The notes: generated by a model from the sequence alone, not told the origin. DNA of 64,000 nucleotides from Riptortus pedestris (GCA_019009955.1 CM032229.1:143605501-143669500); one strand, 5' to 3'. Positions 26,557 through 42,151 are shown, counted from the stretch's first letter. Program-made: numbers and translations.

Positions 26557-27019
26557 AAGTCCGTCACGCAGGGACAGCGTAAACTAAGCAGATTTCCTAC
26601 GTGAAGTTTTACAATAGAAAAATTTCACGAGAGCCGAGCCAATCAAGGAAACGGGCGAACTAGCTTTTGGCGGGAAAGTAACTCTTGTCCGTTAGGCGCC
26701 CAGATTTAATAAAAATGCAAATATCTCGGTTAATATCCAAGATAGAGAAAAAAATGTATATAACAATATTTATAGTAAATGTAATTTGCAATAAGATTGA
26801 TTCTGTAATTTTTCGATCCGACGTATAGTAACGGAGATATTTCGAATTTTCGAAAATCCTCCCCTCTAAACCCCCCCCCCTCCCACTGGTCCGATTTCAG
26901 CCGTTAACGAACTTGATCTTTCTTTTTACATAAAACGACTAAATATCCAGTTTGTTAACGACTAAACAAAAATTGCGACCGCTAGACAGTACCCGCCAGA
27001 CGGTAACAGACATATATAT

Positions 27020-27077
<58 letters not shown>

Positions 27078-27213
27078 TTATATATATTTACAATTTTGAA
27101 CGGACCACATTTCCGTAATCTACAAGGCAGGATCAATGGACATTTGATGATATTTTCGAAAATCTTGAGTACAACCTCAATAGCTGATTTCCCTTAAAGA
27201 AAACCTGCTAAAA
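26557..27213 (+). mobile_element. Palindromic-ended non-autonomous element, near full length
   Basis: Best complete copy (about 655 bp). Order: left end GTCCGTCACGCAGGGACAG and AAGCAGATTTCC; a TTTCACGAGAGC segment; an ATGCAAATATCTCGG block; TTTTTCGATCCGACG and AACGGAGATATTTCG; a C-run (26870-26883); AGCCGTTAACGAACTTGATC; GCGACCGCTAGA; a (TA)n tract (27012-27090); TTGAACGGACCACATTTC; ACCTCAATAGCTGATTTCCC; and a diverged right terminus ending CCTGCTAAAAA. There is no ORF of its own. The superfamily is not certain (see findings). Confidence 0.82.
27012..27090. repeat. (TA)n inside the element
   Basis: Alternating TA with occasional G or TTT interruptions. The same position is (TA)n in other copies. 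Confidence 0.9.
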
Positions 27214-29390
27214 ACCAGTTGAAAAGGAAAGATATATATTTTCTTGATATTTTTCGAAGACAAAATTGTATAGAAACCGCTTCACAGAACTAATCCCTTA
27301 AATGATGACTGCATATTATCTATAGGTAACAGAAAAATTTCACAACAAAAGTTATGTAAATCAAGTAGATTAACATTATGTGAATGTTATAATAATTAAT
27401 AAATAATAATAATTTATTATTTTTTTAAAATTTACTGTTCTCCTAAGTATTTTTAACCCCCAAGAGACTCTTCCTTGCTGATAATTCTAAAAATATATTT
27501 AATACGGAAATGGATTTTTGTCATTACTAACGCATTAGGATATTTTAATGTTCATTTTATAATATAATATGCTTTATTTTATTATATTTCTTCTTAGTAT
27601 TTTAAGTAGAGAAACTTGAAAAATTGGAGGGTGCCTAAAGGTTAACAAGCTTCCTGGAATGTTCTATTTAACGGAAATACTTTTATAATATAATTTAAGC
27701 CCCCCCCCCGAAGGGCCTCTCTGGAGAAAATTACATTACGTCATAATTAAATTTATAATTACATCAGTTCTTTCCACGTCTCCCGCGATTTATGCAATGG
27801 TTAATTCTCAGCCCTTTCCCTAAGGCAGCTCTCATCTCTTTTAAATTAATTTGTACCGTCTTCGCGTCGGCCTGGCAAAACTGTTTTGATCCAGCTAAAA
27901 TCATTTCGGGATTAGTGACTCACGGGGAACGGGTAGGCATGGGCGGGGATCTTGCCAGTGGAAACTGTTCAGTCTATACCAGACGTTTATCGATAAGATA
28001 ATTTAGCAACTAAATGATATTTAATTTATTTATTTTTAAATAGAATACATTTATTATCAAAATTATTCAGTTAATAATGTAATGTGTAACCAAATACAAA
28101 AATACCTGAAGCCTGCATTACTCACGCTGACAATGATCCTAGTTCGGTTCATAGTACTGAACATAAAAATCTCATTAACTAGAAGAAGGAGGACAGAGCT
28201 TAAAATATAATTAAAAGAGGCCTCATAACATTTTTGGTTGGGAGAATAGAATCAGCACCACGTGGAACTTCAGGATAGCAATAAAATAAGCTTAGTTATT
28301 GTTTAAGAAGAGCGTTTGCCGTTAAAATAAAATTACAATCGCATACAAATGTGTTTAGTGCTAATGTACAACTGTCATAAGTAATTTACTAGAAATTATG
28401 AACGTTTAGAATGTCAGCTTTCAAGGTGTCATGTGACTCAATTTTTTTTTTTTAAAAACAGTTTTCTTTTATTCAAAATACATATTATTATCTTTCATAC
28501 ATTCCTTTCAACTAGAAATATAATCTTGACCAAGTTATCAATTTTGAATGTTTAATATTTCCAATAGGTAGCAAATACTACTTAATGCTTACTAAATTAT
28601 TTCGCTAAATTTGAATTTCTTAAATAAATACCGAATATTACTGATTTGCAACTATATGTAGCAGGAATAGTTTAGGAAATACATTTTTGTGGGTATTTCA
28701 TTTTAAGTCTATCTCACAGAATTTTAACCGAAATAACTGTTATTATCTTACGTACACACATTCTTCCTTAAGCTCAACAAGTTCCAGCAAATAAACCTGT
28801 GAATTGTCATTTCGAAATATATATTAAATTTATGAATATGGGCCAAACGCAATGAGTCAAAGGTAGTCAATTAGATGCAACTTGTGCGAATGTGCTATAA
28901 ACTCTATTTTCAGGTGAAGTAGTGTATTTAAAAGTTAACTCTAGGGCGTGTAGTCAATCATTAAAAAAAAGTAAAAAATAAATAAAGATAGATTCTCTCC
29001 TAATTGACAAGGACTTTTCTTTCGGATTTAATGAAATGTTTTTATTTCTGAACTATAATACAACTCTTAAATAGCCTCACCACTTTTTTTTTCTTTAGTA
29101 CAATAAACTAGTAAGTTATTGATGTTCATTATTTTTTTATGGGTTTAAAAATAATGGAATAATAGTATCTACATCTAACAACAATATGTTCATTTTAGTT
29201 CTGAACGGCCACCAACTATTTCCTGATTTAATCCTCTTGAAGACTTAAGTAATATTAAAACAAATTGGTCAAGCATACAACTATTCTCCTAGATTTAAAA
29301 TTAAGTTTTTTTGGGTTTTTTTTTTACCTAAAGGTCATCTATGAATAGAGTCACTCCAATCATATAGTGATTTAAGAATCAATTCATGGA
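27214..29390. other. AT-rich with one GC-richer patch; no gene
   Basis: At 27345-27400 GTTATGTAAATCAAGTAGAT resembles a very old left end of the palindromic-ended family. A balanced patch at 27695-28000 contains TTACGTCA and clusters of TAATTA-type motifs; the 69-residue frame across it is probably a shadow. Confidence 0.35.
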
Positions 29391-29830
29391 TATTTTGATT
29401 TAAGCCCTAAAGTCCCGCGGTATTGGTCAATTATTGGCCCCAGGTAGCTGATGTACATTTCTTCACAGAGAAGGGAAATAAATTTTTCCATATAAATGTC
29501 AAGTAAGATAAATCACTTTTAATTGTGTAGGTGTATTTTGCATTGTGTTGACATTGTACCTCCATAATCTATAGAATGGTTGATTAATGCGAAGTACTGA
29601 AAGCCCTAATAATAACGTGATATATTGCACAACGGTGTTAAAGTTCTGTTTTATTGCATTGCCTGCACCAATATATTATTCACAAGTCATTATCATTAGC
29701 ATTTATGATTGCATAACATCCTTCATTACCGCAAATTGTAAATTAATGTTTTACATTACCATTTTACTCTTTTGGCTGGGCTCTTTTATGTGAGTGCTAT
29801 TTATTAAAATTAATGGGTTATGGTCATTAC
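29390..29830. promoter_or_regulatory. Homeodomain-motif-rich island, candidate enhancer
   Basis: TATTGGTCAATTATTGGCC at 29421-29439 carries two CCAAT-type cores and a central AATTA. Further on TCATTATCATTAGC (29687-29700), ATTTATGATTGCATAA and TTCATTACCGC form a dense cluster of ATTA/TAAT motifs in balanced sequence. Such clusters are common in developmental enhancers. Conservation cannot be tested here. Confidence 0.25.
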
Positions 29831-31396
<1,566 letters not shown>

Positions 31397-33623
31397 TATT
31401 TACGAGACGTCCTTTTTTTTGTAATCATTTTCTAATAGAAACTTGTTTTTTCTTCCTGGAAAAAACATATTAAAATTGGATCGTTTTAACGTGCTTTTTG
31501 AAAAGGCATAAAATACCATCCCATTCATTGTTAGTAATGCAAACGCAACATTACTATAACTCATTTTCTCTGCGAATTATTTTTATGGTTTTCTTGTTAC
31601 GCATGAAATCTTAGTTTATATTATTTTTATTTTATTTTTTGGGGAGGGACGGTTAAATAAATTCTTCTTTATTTACAATATTACTTTGTTTTATTCATTT
31701 ACCACACGTTTGATCTTGATAATCATATATTTAGATTTAAATATGGAAGAATTGTTAAGGATATTTCATGTGTTTAGGAACAATCATTTTCTTGTTGCAT
31801 GGTTTAATCTATAGCAACAAAACCACATTTCAGTCTAACTAAAATATAACAACTGGAATAAAGTTCAGAAACCTAAATAATGCACAATTATAAAATTGTA
31901 TCTCCTTTTATATTAAAACATCCATATAACGTTGAGAGTTTTGAAAACTTTATTGGTCACTATATTTCTGAAACTTTTTCCTAAGAACATAATACTATTT
32001 ATGCTTCACAGAAATAATAATTAGTTTTATTGTTCAATCACATTTAATAACAAATATTTCATAAAATCATTTAAAAAATGTGTTGAATTGTGATATTTAG
32101 TACATTAGATAATTAAAACATAAATAAAACAATTGCTAAGCTAATGCCCTTGTGAACTCTCACGGTCTACAAAGTAAGTCATTTTGGTTTGTATCTCTAA
32201 GCTGGATGTGAACACCATGGCTCGTTTGATATGTGAAGAAGTCGGTAATCATGTATTTACTTGCTCCATTACTGTTTAATGTAAAAATAATCTCGTTTCT
32301 GAGGCGAGATCAATTTGTGATAAACGTTTACCTGGAGCCTCTCGCTCTTTCTCATACACAGCATTCGTTGTATTTAATTATTACGGAATATTATATTGAC
32401 AGGACAAAAAAAGGGAGAGGTATAAAGTAAATTAATAAGTTAAATTATACCTCATATCCTCCTTATAATTATAATTATTATACATTTTTTATCAAAAGTT
32501 TTTTTCCCCTTCGTGGTCGGTCTCTGGCCCCACAATTATTATTAATACCAGCTTGGTTGTCCTTGGTCTTCCCTCTCTCGTGTGTTTTAAGTGTAAAAGG
32601 TTTTTATGTAAGGCCCCCCTAACATGTGTATTTGTTTGAGTGTGAATGCCATTTCTGTTTAATGATACTCGTTAGCATTATTATGCAACCCTTTGCCATC
32701 TCTCTTGCATTGTTGGATTTGCCTTATAATGCAATATATTAGTACTGGATGGGCGGGAAAAAAAAATTAAGCCCTCCGGAGTTTATTTTTGTGTCTCGTT
32801 TCTACAGAAAATATAATCAGTGCTAAATTTTGTGTGATTGCAGCTCTAATGAAAGAAATACACTTAGTTTTCTGGATAAAAGAGACGTAATTACAAGGCA
32901 GCTAATTATATTATTTATTTTTTTGTATTTTAAATGAAATTATTAATCTCGAGTATTGTAAAATTTATAATGCACAGTTGACTTTATTAGTTTGTTTTGC
33001 GAATGTATTCATTAAATTAATTTGAAAAACTACCGACCGATATTGAATAATTAATTCTTCTTCGTATATCTGTCTAACTATTTTGAGCCAAATGGAAAAG
33101 GCAATTTCAGAAAATAACAGATTTTCCTAAACCTTAATCAAAATACAAAATGCGTAAACCATTTCAACCACCTGACAGTCATTTGTACTATTCCTATAGT
33201 TTGGTAGACTCATTAAGAATACGAAATCTAAATAGGTATTAGGGAGTCAATTTCGAATCACTTTCTTCAAATAGGTCTACAAAAATCAATGAAGTTACTA
33301 ATGTATCTCTGTTTACATATTCATGTAAAAGATTTATCCTTCTCTTAATTTTTCTGATATTAATTTTTACTCAAAATTAAGTATATTCATACGTGTTTGT
33401 CACGTTAAACAAGAGTTTAATATTTTATAGGAACTTCAAATTTTTCATATTAAATACTAATGAATATACAGGAAAAAGGCATACTTTTTTTTTTCATTTT
33501 TTGTTTTGTAAAATATAATATCATCCATGTAGGTTATTTACTTTTTCTTAAAACATTATAGGTTAAACCGGATGACAATCGTGTAACAAAATACTGGCAT
33601 GGGTCAGAAATAACGTTTTTGTG

Positions 33624-33627
<4 letters not shown>
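31397..33627. other. AT-rich; small island at 32500-32800
   Basis: The island includes GTTAGCATTATTATGCAACC and looks regulatory at best. No gene seen. Confidence 0.4.

Positions 33628-33698
<71 letters not shown>
33628..33698. repeat. (TA)n microsatellite
   Basis: About 70 bases of alternating TA with one TT break near the right end. Confidence 0.93.
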
Positions 33699-35160
33699 GA
33701 GTTAAGTTTTATCAGTTGCATTTTTTTTTTTGTATTAGATATTGTGGAATGAGTTTTATTAAAATAAAAGTATTACATACGTTTCGTTTTTTTGAAATTT
33801 GTAGTTTTCATGCTACAATGGAATGATAAATAATGAAAAATTGATGGTTTAGGAAATCCTTTTCTTGTAAAATGAACGCTAGTTCATATATAATATTGGA
33901 TAACGTTTGTATAATTTTTTTTCACACTTTTTCAGTGCCTTTCTGATTATTTGCTAATTCATTGGTTTGCCATTGATTCTATTGATTAGACCAATAGATC
34001 TCCAAATCCCGGAACCTGGCCACCTTGTTCTGAACTCTGATTACGAATTGTTTACTCTTGGAAGTGTCGGCTGTATATGGTCGTTGCGTGAGACAGTGGC
34101 ATTTGACTCGTCGGCCGCTAAGTAGCTTTTAATTGCGCTGACACCTGGACTCCTGATGTTAGCGGTAGATTCGTAGTGTGTGCCTCTCATTCTGCCTCGG
34201 TTCACGACTTACCGTAATGTTTGACGCCATGTTTGATTTTCTCGCAAAGAAAAACGGGTTTTCAAAGCCTAAAGACAATTTGAACGAAAAATTAGTTGAA
34301 CTTCTATATATTTTGATAATTCCTTTACTGAATGAGTTATAGCCTATTACATTAAGACTTTTGGAACCTTTTGTTATAAATAACTATTTTTTTTTTATTT
34401 CAAAGAATGTGCCATACACATATTGAAAGCCTTCTACTATTCACACTCCTGAAGAAGGTAAATTTACTTTTTTTACTAGTCTGTTATACATTAAACTTTA
34501 CAAAGTTGGAAATTATTAGTGAGTGATTTATACTTATAGTTGAAAATTAGAGGGTGCACCAGTGTAATCAAATATAAATAATTAATAGAAATCTAAGAAA
34601 GTTATAACATTCTTATTATTCAATTTTTATAATTTAATTTATTAATTATTTTTACTTCGGTAAATGGAAAATAACTGCCTTATATAAAAACCAAAGTTCA
34701 CTTTCTTGCCACAATGACTTAAAGGAATTTATTTGGGGTAGATGGGTTCAAGCTATTTTTTCTGTTTATAAAAAGCTACCTTTATTTTTCCACAAACGCA
34801 AACGAAAATGCAATTTTTCTAAAATAAAAGTGAAACATGGAAACAAATAAATACAATTACCAAGTTTATTGAATCTGAGACACAGATTACATATTAAAGA
34901 AAAATCTTAATAGCCAGTTCGTGTATAAAAACATCTTATATTTTAATATTCTGCGGATGAAGGAAATTACGAGTAGTGCAGTTCACAATAGATTAAAAAA
35001 AATAATAAAACAGATAAATTAATATATATAAATGAAGCTCCTCCTCTACCTTAATATCATCCATTTTTGTTATGAAAAATATAATAACGATTTTGATTGT
35101 TGTTTAGTGAAATGTTCAATTTCATGGGCCAATTTAATATTATTATTTTAGGAGAAAAGT
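33699..35160. other. AT-rich; island at 34000-34240
   Basis: 34000-34240 is of balanced composition, with repeated CGGC/GCGC dinucleotide-rich words and no open frame of note. The rest shows nothing. Confidence 0.35.
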
Positions 35161-35560
35161 TATTAAATCTATTATCAGGGGCCGAACGGTCTATCCCTCG
35201 TTAACCATCACGAACAGACTATTATGCATTATTTAATAATTATGCAAAATTCTCATATCTTTTTAAAATATTCAGTGGCTATTTTCCTTATTACCTTTTG
35301 TAATTATTAAAGTATATCGCTTATCTTTTCAAAGCTTGCCCTACATTAATATCCATTATGCAGTATTAAAATGTTAATGGAAATGAAATATTAATTGCTT
35401 TAAAGCGTTTTCGGTAATGATTATATTTTAGAAGCGGGCCGAAAATAGACCGCAAAGTTTAATATCTTCATTTATGTCATAACCTTAAGTGTTTGTAACA
35501 CTTTTCATTAGAGCTCTAAGCTGGTAAGCCGAACCATTGTACTAGCACGAATAATATATC
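35160..35560. promoter_or_regulatory. POU/octamer-like motif pair in a candidate enhancer
   Basis: ATTATGCATTATTTAATAAT followed by TATGCAAAAT at 35221-35250 contains two octamer-like half sites (TTATGCAT and TTATGCAAAA) as a direct repeat. ACCGCAAA (Runt-type core) lies near 35450. The sequence is balanced relative to its flanks. No gene crosses it. Confidence 0.25.
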
Positions 35561-35830
35561 GGTTAAACAACAAAGTTAAATTTGTAGAGAACATTCAAAG
35601 TAGTTAAAGATCAAAACCTCTGTTTGTAATACATTTTATTAGAACCGTCCTGTTTTCATTATTTTGTTATATTCGGTGTCTTGCAATAAAACTTAACAAC
35701 TAACTTAGTTTGAATTCAATATAATCTGTCAGGTAAATATTTCATTTTCAACGTGCTCTATTTTTTTTGTCTGTTTATTGTAAACTAGTTCAATTTAAAG
35801 TCAAAATTTAGAACGAATTATTATATCCCT
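35561..35830. other. AT-rich, no gene seen
   Basis: Nothing supported. Confidence 0.5.

Positions 35831-35869
<39 letters not shown>
35831..35869. repeat. (TA)n microsatellite
   Basis: About 39 bases of alternating TA. Confidence 0.9.
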
Positions 35870-35870
<1 letters not shown>

Positions 35871-35970
35871 TATAAATGGGGTAGACCTGAAAAATTTAAA
35901 TTAAAACCTACTTTAATAACTTAAATCGGAAATTATATCCCAATTCACTGGAATTTTAGTCAAAATTAAA

Positions 35971-36200
35971 TTATTATTATTTATTAACGCCGCCCACTTT
36001 TTGCAACTAATGCTAATTGGAACAGGCTATCTACAGGTTACAACCCTTTTCTAGCCAAGGTGAGATTTTAGGATGCTATTTAATGAATTTCGTCACTAAA
36101 TAATTTCCTTTGCCCAGGCGAAAATCCAACCCGCCACTCTAGGTTTGCCAGGTGAGATAAAGGTCAACGCTTTAACGAACAAGGCTAACCTGAGCCCCCT
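35971..36200 (-). repeat. SINE (Leu-tRNA-like family), full length
   Basis: Complete copy on the minus strand. The head reads GGCTCAGGTTAGCC...; TTTATCTCACCTGGCAAACC, AGAGTGGCGGGTTGGATTTT and CGCCTGGGC follow, then ATTATTTAGTGACGAAATTC, CTTGGCTAGAAAAGGG, TGTAGATAGCCTGTTCC and a TTATTAACG-type tail. The B box has drifted (GGTTGGATT), so Pol III activity is unlikely. Confidence 0.82.
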
Positions 36201-36888
36201 AAATTAAATAAATTACATATACGATTTTTTTTTTTTTTTTTATAGTCACATTATATAAAATTATTTCTGTTGTTAGATATAAATTTACTTTTAATGAAAC
36301 ATTAGTAAAACTATCTTTAATATTTAGCAGAAAGGTATAAAGAACGATGACATAAACTTTATGGGTTACTAAATGTGTTATTGGCTAAATTTAAGTTTCG
36401 TTTTTAATAAAAAATATGTTGCTGCTGGCAATTAAGAAATTTTCAACATTCCAATAATTTAAAGCATTTCATTTTTAATGGATTAGAGATTCGTTATTTT
36501 GCTTCCGGATTTACTGGTATAGCTGCTGAAATTTATAAATATACACAGCCGCACTGATGAAAAATAAAATATATATTTCATAGAGATAAAGAATATTTAT
36601 AATTCCTTTGAAAGTGTTATCTGAGAAGTAAAATGCACTTGCCTTCAGCAGTATTCGAGAATAGAGCGATTGATCAAACTCTCGGCGCAGAAAGATGGCT
36701 ATACATTTCAGATGTAATAAATATATATACATTTGTATAAATACCGACTGATCTATAGTTTCAGTTGGACCGTAAATATTGCCTCTTGTCAGAACATATC
36801 TTTACAAGTGCTATCACATCTTAATCCTTCGCAATTTAAACCTGACACTGAGATAGGACAAAGAAAAGAAGGGCTCTCAGCGATCGTG

Positions 36889-36892
<4 letters not shown>
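36201..36892. other. AT-rich, no gene seen
   Basis: Begins with an 18-T run near 36225. The frames at 36511-36966 are chance and run into (TA)n. Confidence 0.5.

Positions 36893-36949
<57 letters not shown>
36893..36949. repeat. (TA)n microsatellite
   Basis: About 57 bases of alternating TA. Confidence 0.93.
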
Positions 36950-36954
<5 letters not shown>

Positions 36955-38300
36955 GTGAAAATTTAATTTTACATCGAGATCGCAAGAGCTTTTGCCGCCA
37001 GATGATTTACTGGTGTATTATTTTTATATCTGGATCCGTTGGGGCTGTATCTATCTCAAGTCGCCGGCAGAAGAGGAATTACAGGCCTGACTGATTTATT
37101 CTATAAACAAGGAACCTCAAATTCTATTTGTAGACGTTCACATTTTAATTTCACTCACGGCTTTCAGAAAGAAAGAAAATAGTTAAAAGCATTGACTCGT
37201 CAAGAGTTCTTTATGAATATCTCTGTTGGCATTACTCTCTGAAAGTATATGAGTCTTTTTCCTTTTTTTTCTGAGAAGAGCATTAGATGTAGTGTTTTTA
37301 GGCAATTGTAAACAACCGAACTCTATCGGGACAAGTTATGTTGCGAGATACACTTAACAAAATAGCAATGGCAAGCGTAATCCGATATTCAAATCATAAA
37401 GAGTATTCAGAGAGAATGCAGAACTGCTAAGCCCCAATAAATAAAAAAAAAATAATAATTTTCGGATACGGTTCTGCAGTACAATATGTCCCTCATTTTA
37501 TTTCATTAGCTACTCTGTTAATTTTTGTGCAGGAAAATTAAATCTTATACTTTCATTTTCAACTTGGCTCAAAAAACAGACCTTCTTCACAAATATATAT
37601 TTCACATAAATTTTGATTTTCAAGAGTACGGTAATTGGGGTATTATGAAAACTTTTAGAGGTAGGCTATAATATATTTCTTCATGTGCCATTGCTCAGTT
37701 GTCAACTGTATTCCTCAGTTAGTTGTACGACATTAAATGATCACATACTAAACATTAGCTATAGATGCACTATAGAACATATCGGAGAACTATTATAATT
37801 CAACTGTCACATGAAAGGACAGCAGCTGAATCTGCAAGGAGTTGCAAAAGCTTGAATTTGAGCCACCCCGATCTTGAGTTCTTTGCCTTAATGTATGAAT
37901 TAAATAAATAAAATATTATATTCTTTTCCATTTAAAAGTCCATTCATTTTTATGTGAAAGCCATTTTTTTTTTACTTCAGTTTCATATTTTAAGAATAAT
38001 ATTTTGGGTTTCTGTTTTTGTTCTACCGCGTTAATAGATTAAAGTGAAGAATTAAATTTTATTTTAATTTTTATAGAGGGAAGAGAAAAAAATTGTGTAC
38101 AAACAAATAATAATACTGCTATAAAGATAAGAGAGCTGAGATATAAAATGGAATTAATATATAATTAAGATCATTGATAAGTATTCTTTTTTATCCCGAC
38201 GTCGTAGTTTTATTTGGAGGTTCCCCATTATGAAAACAGAAAAAAGGACTAAAGGCAATTATTATGGGTCGTTCGTTTAAATAGAAGAAATGAACAGGAG
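36950..38300. other. AT-rich, no gene seen
   Basis: Nothing supported. Confidence 0.5.
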
Positions 38301-41300
38301 ATATTAAAGCGGTAATGAGGTGTTATTTTTAAATTGTTTTGAATTTTCATTTATATTATAAACAGTTCGTGTTGTATTCCTTTTTATTTACAATTTAATA
38401 GGCGTATAGGGGCGAAGTTAGGGTTCAATTAGCGTTATAAAACCGTGAAATGCATAATGTATGTTGGCATATTTATTGTCATTGGGGGCTAATGAATCCT
38501 TCATATATTATATAGCTTAGGCCTTATATTAGCTGTACAATTATTCCGAGGAACACATTTTATTATAGGAGTGTGGGGTGAGGGTAGCGAGAGGAAATGG
38601 CTTTATTACTTATAATTAAAGAATAATAATAGTGGTATAATGAAATTAATAACTCAGCCCAGTGTTAACTTCCTGTGTTTGCCAGCTTTTATGGGCTCAA
38701 CGTTGCTTTTAGCGAATTTATCCGTGGGGAACACCCTATTACCACTGTTTAGACACCATTCATTTAAATATGTATACTTGTGTGTTTGTAGGAAAGCCAA
38801 CAATTGTGAACGGGTGTCCAATATACTTCAGACTTGGAATCCAAAATAATGGGTCATTGACTAACAAAATCTGGTAAGGGTAAAGAGAGGGGAGGCTTTG
38901 ACGAGTGAGCCTTAATACAAAATTTCAAATTTGCCAGCTCCAGTTGCTCATTTTTGTGTCACATGAAGAGATTTTCAAATTATACTCTGTACAATGTTTG
39001 GACCTGATGTACACGAACGGAGATATTTACGATTTAGTTATTTGATCATTCGACATTTTTCAGTGATTTTTCTTGGAAAAAAAATCTGCATTGATCACTT
39101 ATATTGTAAGTTTGTAAATGATCTAATATTGTATTATGAGTCATTTCTATGAATAAAACTACCAGGTATTCAGTATTTTTCTCAGTACCGACACACCTAA
39201 ATCAATATTTTCTCCTATAATATTCCTTAAAATAAACAGAAATGAAAAAAAAAACAAATTGGAGTATTTATTCATTGAATTTTTTTTGGAGCCTAAGTAT
39301 GGATACTGAGAGCTGTAATGTTGAAACTATGCGGTTCCATTATGAGCACTTCTTCAGGAGATGATTTACGAATTCAGGCATCATTACCTTGTATATGGTT
39401 TTTTGCACAGATACATAAATAAGCGCCATATTAATCTCGTGTAACTGTCAGCTTTATCCCCTGTTACATTAAAAGGAAGTCGTTCCTAGAGGGGTATAAG
39501 TCGTTTTTTCCCCTCTGCTTGAATGGTCCCTGAGAATCAGCAGGTCGTCGGGGTCTTTGATTCATGAGAGCATTTTATATGGTTTTTTTTTTTCTTTTCT
39601 CCCTCCCCACCTCCTCTCGTCTGATGACAGAGTCCTTCGCGATGGACATTTAAATTGCACATGCTGCATTTATTAAAAGAAATAGACAGAGAAGGGCTTT
39701 ATGAGTAGCGATGCCGCTATGAGAGAGGGGCATAAGAGTTTAATGAACCGACCGGACACAGGCCTCATTATATCAACATATGTACCGCCTCCAGCATTAT
39801 TTACTCACATAGAATATTAAAGTGTTCTCAGAAGGTTGTTATTATCTCCCCCCCCCTCATCCCCCAACTACCCCAAACATAAATTTTAATATAGCCCTTG
39901 ATCATTTTTTGTTGTGCGTTACCGTTTGGTTTTATGGATCACCGGCCTTCCAGCTGTTGTTTATATTTGAAAAATTGATGGGCTGCTCTGAGACATAAAA
40001 GAGCATTAGCCATGAGCCAATGTGCAAGATTTTTTTTCCCCCCACATCTGAAGTAATATTTCACTATATAATTTTCCTTTTATATTCTTGTGAGTCGAGG
40101 GTTAACACTGCCAGTAGGTTTCCAATTTATCAAGAAATCCCTACATGTGTGAACTCCTGTTCTTACTGAACTCATTTTTAGCGGGTTTCATCCTTAATGT
40201 TTACACGTTTTCGGGAAGTGTACTACTTACAAAAAAAATGTTTGAACCGATAAGAACGTGTTGAAATTAGCTCCTTTTCGGTCGCCAACCGCCGGTATTA
40301 GCTTTGGCATTTATGGCAGCCTGTTAATTGCAAATTGACACAGTAGCATAAGTGTTATCAAATTTAGTGCTAATGTGAAACCCATCGAATAACTTTAAGT
40401 TAATACCGGAATAGATTTGGGCATTGCTCGTATAAGCCTTAAGAAGTGTGAAATATGACTTGAAACACGTAGAGCAAACGAATGCATTTTTATCAGTGAT
40501 CAGAAGAGTTTTGAAACATTTATCTTGTAGTTGGTTTTGTACTGGCGAGCACTTTTAGCTTGAGTAATTTACTGAGGGAATGGCTTTCTAACTAATATAT
40601 TATGGAGTGTGGAATTTACTCGATCGTTCTTGGTTGCTTTATCGTGGAACGGGAAATTATGTCAAGTCAATGACATCCTTGTCCATTTTCGTGGAATCTA
40701 GTACTAAGGATGAACTACAACACATAACTAAAATATATAGTAGTTGGTTAAATATAAAATGTTGATATTACTCGTACCATTAAAATAGACACCCATATCA
40801 CAGTGGATTTTCAAATGCCGCATTGAAGTATTTAAGCGAGTGTTCATTAATTAATAGTTATAACAATTATGTTGTATAAGGTCCTTTGCTAAAGAGAAGC
40901 AATTACATAAATCATTAGTAAACTCTAAATCTGAAATTCGTACTGAAATAACCAAAGTTACGAATAATTTTATTCTGGGACGTTTGCTTGGATCAAAATT
41001 TTTAACTCCGGTTAAAAATTAAGTTCATAATAGAATAAAAGCGTTCATGTTGAACGAATAAAAATTGATGGACATAGCAATTGCGTCGACGAATACACAA
41101 GAGGACGAGGGGATCTGAACTAGAAGTGGTAATTTCAGCGCTAAGTTTGATAAATGGTGTCAAATAAAACATGATAAACCTTGTATTTCTTTATCACATC
41201 GCATATTTTACACATCTGTGATTTATAAAGGCAGTGGGCGGTCGATTTATTCCGCCCTGGGGAATATTATATAAATCAATTGTGAACGCATTTATGTTTC

Positions 41301-41480
41301 TTATAATTGTAATGTAAATTGTAAAATCCAATTATCATCAATGATGGATCTTATCGAATTCTCTATTGCCGGGCAGATTTATTTCGAAACGTTTCCTTTC
41401 TAATGATTTATAATGTCATGCAATTTTCTTTTGACAGATTGTAATGTCCGCCTAATGTATTTTCATAAATTAAATTAGAG
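38300..41480. other. Cluster of balanced islands, candidate conserved non-coding DNA
   Basis: Islands near 38290-38560, 39470-40050, 40200-40700 and 41160-41470 have balanced composition and many ATTA, CATAAA and ATGATTTATAA motifs; for example CCAATTATCATCAATGATGG near 41328 and GTGATTTATAAAGGCAGTGG near 41219. The 69-residue frame at 38640-38849 lies in one of them and has no recognisable domain. No exon is supported. Confidence 0.3.
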
Positions 41481-41647
41481 ACAGTTTATATTTATAATGG
41501 TTGCCTTAATTAAATTGAAACCACTTAAAATAGTTAATTCTGAAATCTAGACCAGTCCAGTCATTAAAAATATCATATTTCTTATAAATTAGTAAAATTA
41601 TCATATGATGTTTAAGCAGGTTTTATAATGAGAAAGAGGGGGGGGGG

Positions 41648-41873
41648 GCTCAGGTTAGCCATGTGACTTAAGGAGTTGGCCTTAATCTCAAATGGTAAAC
41701 CTAGAGTGGCAAGTTCGATTCCCGCCTGGGCAAATGTGAATTTATTTATTGAAGAGCTCATGAAATAAAAACGTTAGCCCCATCCTGGTTAGAAAAGGGT
41801 GGTAACCTGTAGATAACCCGTCCTAATTAGCCGTAATATCAAAAAAGTGAACGTTAATAAATAACAACTTTTC
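41648..41873 (+). repeat. SINE (Leu-tRNA-like family), full length
   Basis: The head GCTCAGGTTAGCC can pair as an acceptor stem with CCTGGGC at the end of the tRNA-like part (7 pairs, one G-T). The T arm carries the B box (AAGTTCGATTCCCGCC). The body CCTGGTTAGAAAAGGGTGG, TAACCTGTAGATAACCCGTC and tail GAACGTTAATAAATAAC follow. Preceded by a G run (about 41637-41648). The B box still fits the Pol III consensus GTTCGANNC. Confidence 0.87.
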
Positions 41874-41935
41874 AATTAAGTTACATTTAACTTTTCAATG
41901 GTCTTAATTTTTCAAATATTTTCTAAAAAAAAATG

Positions 41936-42151
41936 AGGGGCTCAGGTTAGCCATGTAAGTTTAAGCGTTGACCTTATCTCACATGGTAAACCTAGAGTGG
42001 CGAGTTCGATTCTTGCCTGTGCAAAGGAAATTATTTAGTGACGAAATTCATTAAATAACATCCTAAGTCCCATCTTGGCTAGAATAGGGTGGTAACCTGT
42101 AGATAACCCGTCCCGATTAGCCTGAGTTGCAAAAAGTGCACGTTAATAAAT

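Noticed and set aside
26939..27197. Open frames rich in Tyr/Ile at 26939, 36733 and 44722
   Set aside because: They run through (TA)n tracts; the tyrosine/isoleucine repeats are microsatellite translation.
38985..39035. Possible further copy of the palindromic-ended family (GAACGGAGATATTTACG)
   Set aside because: Only one block matches and its neighbours do not follow the family order.
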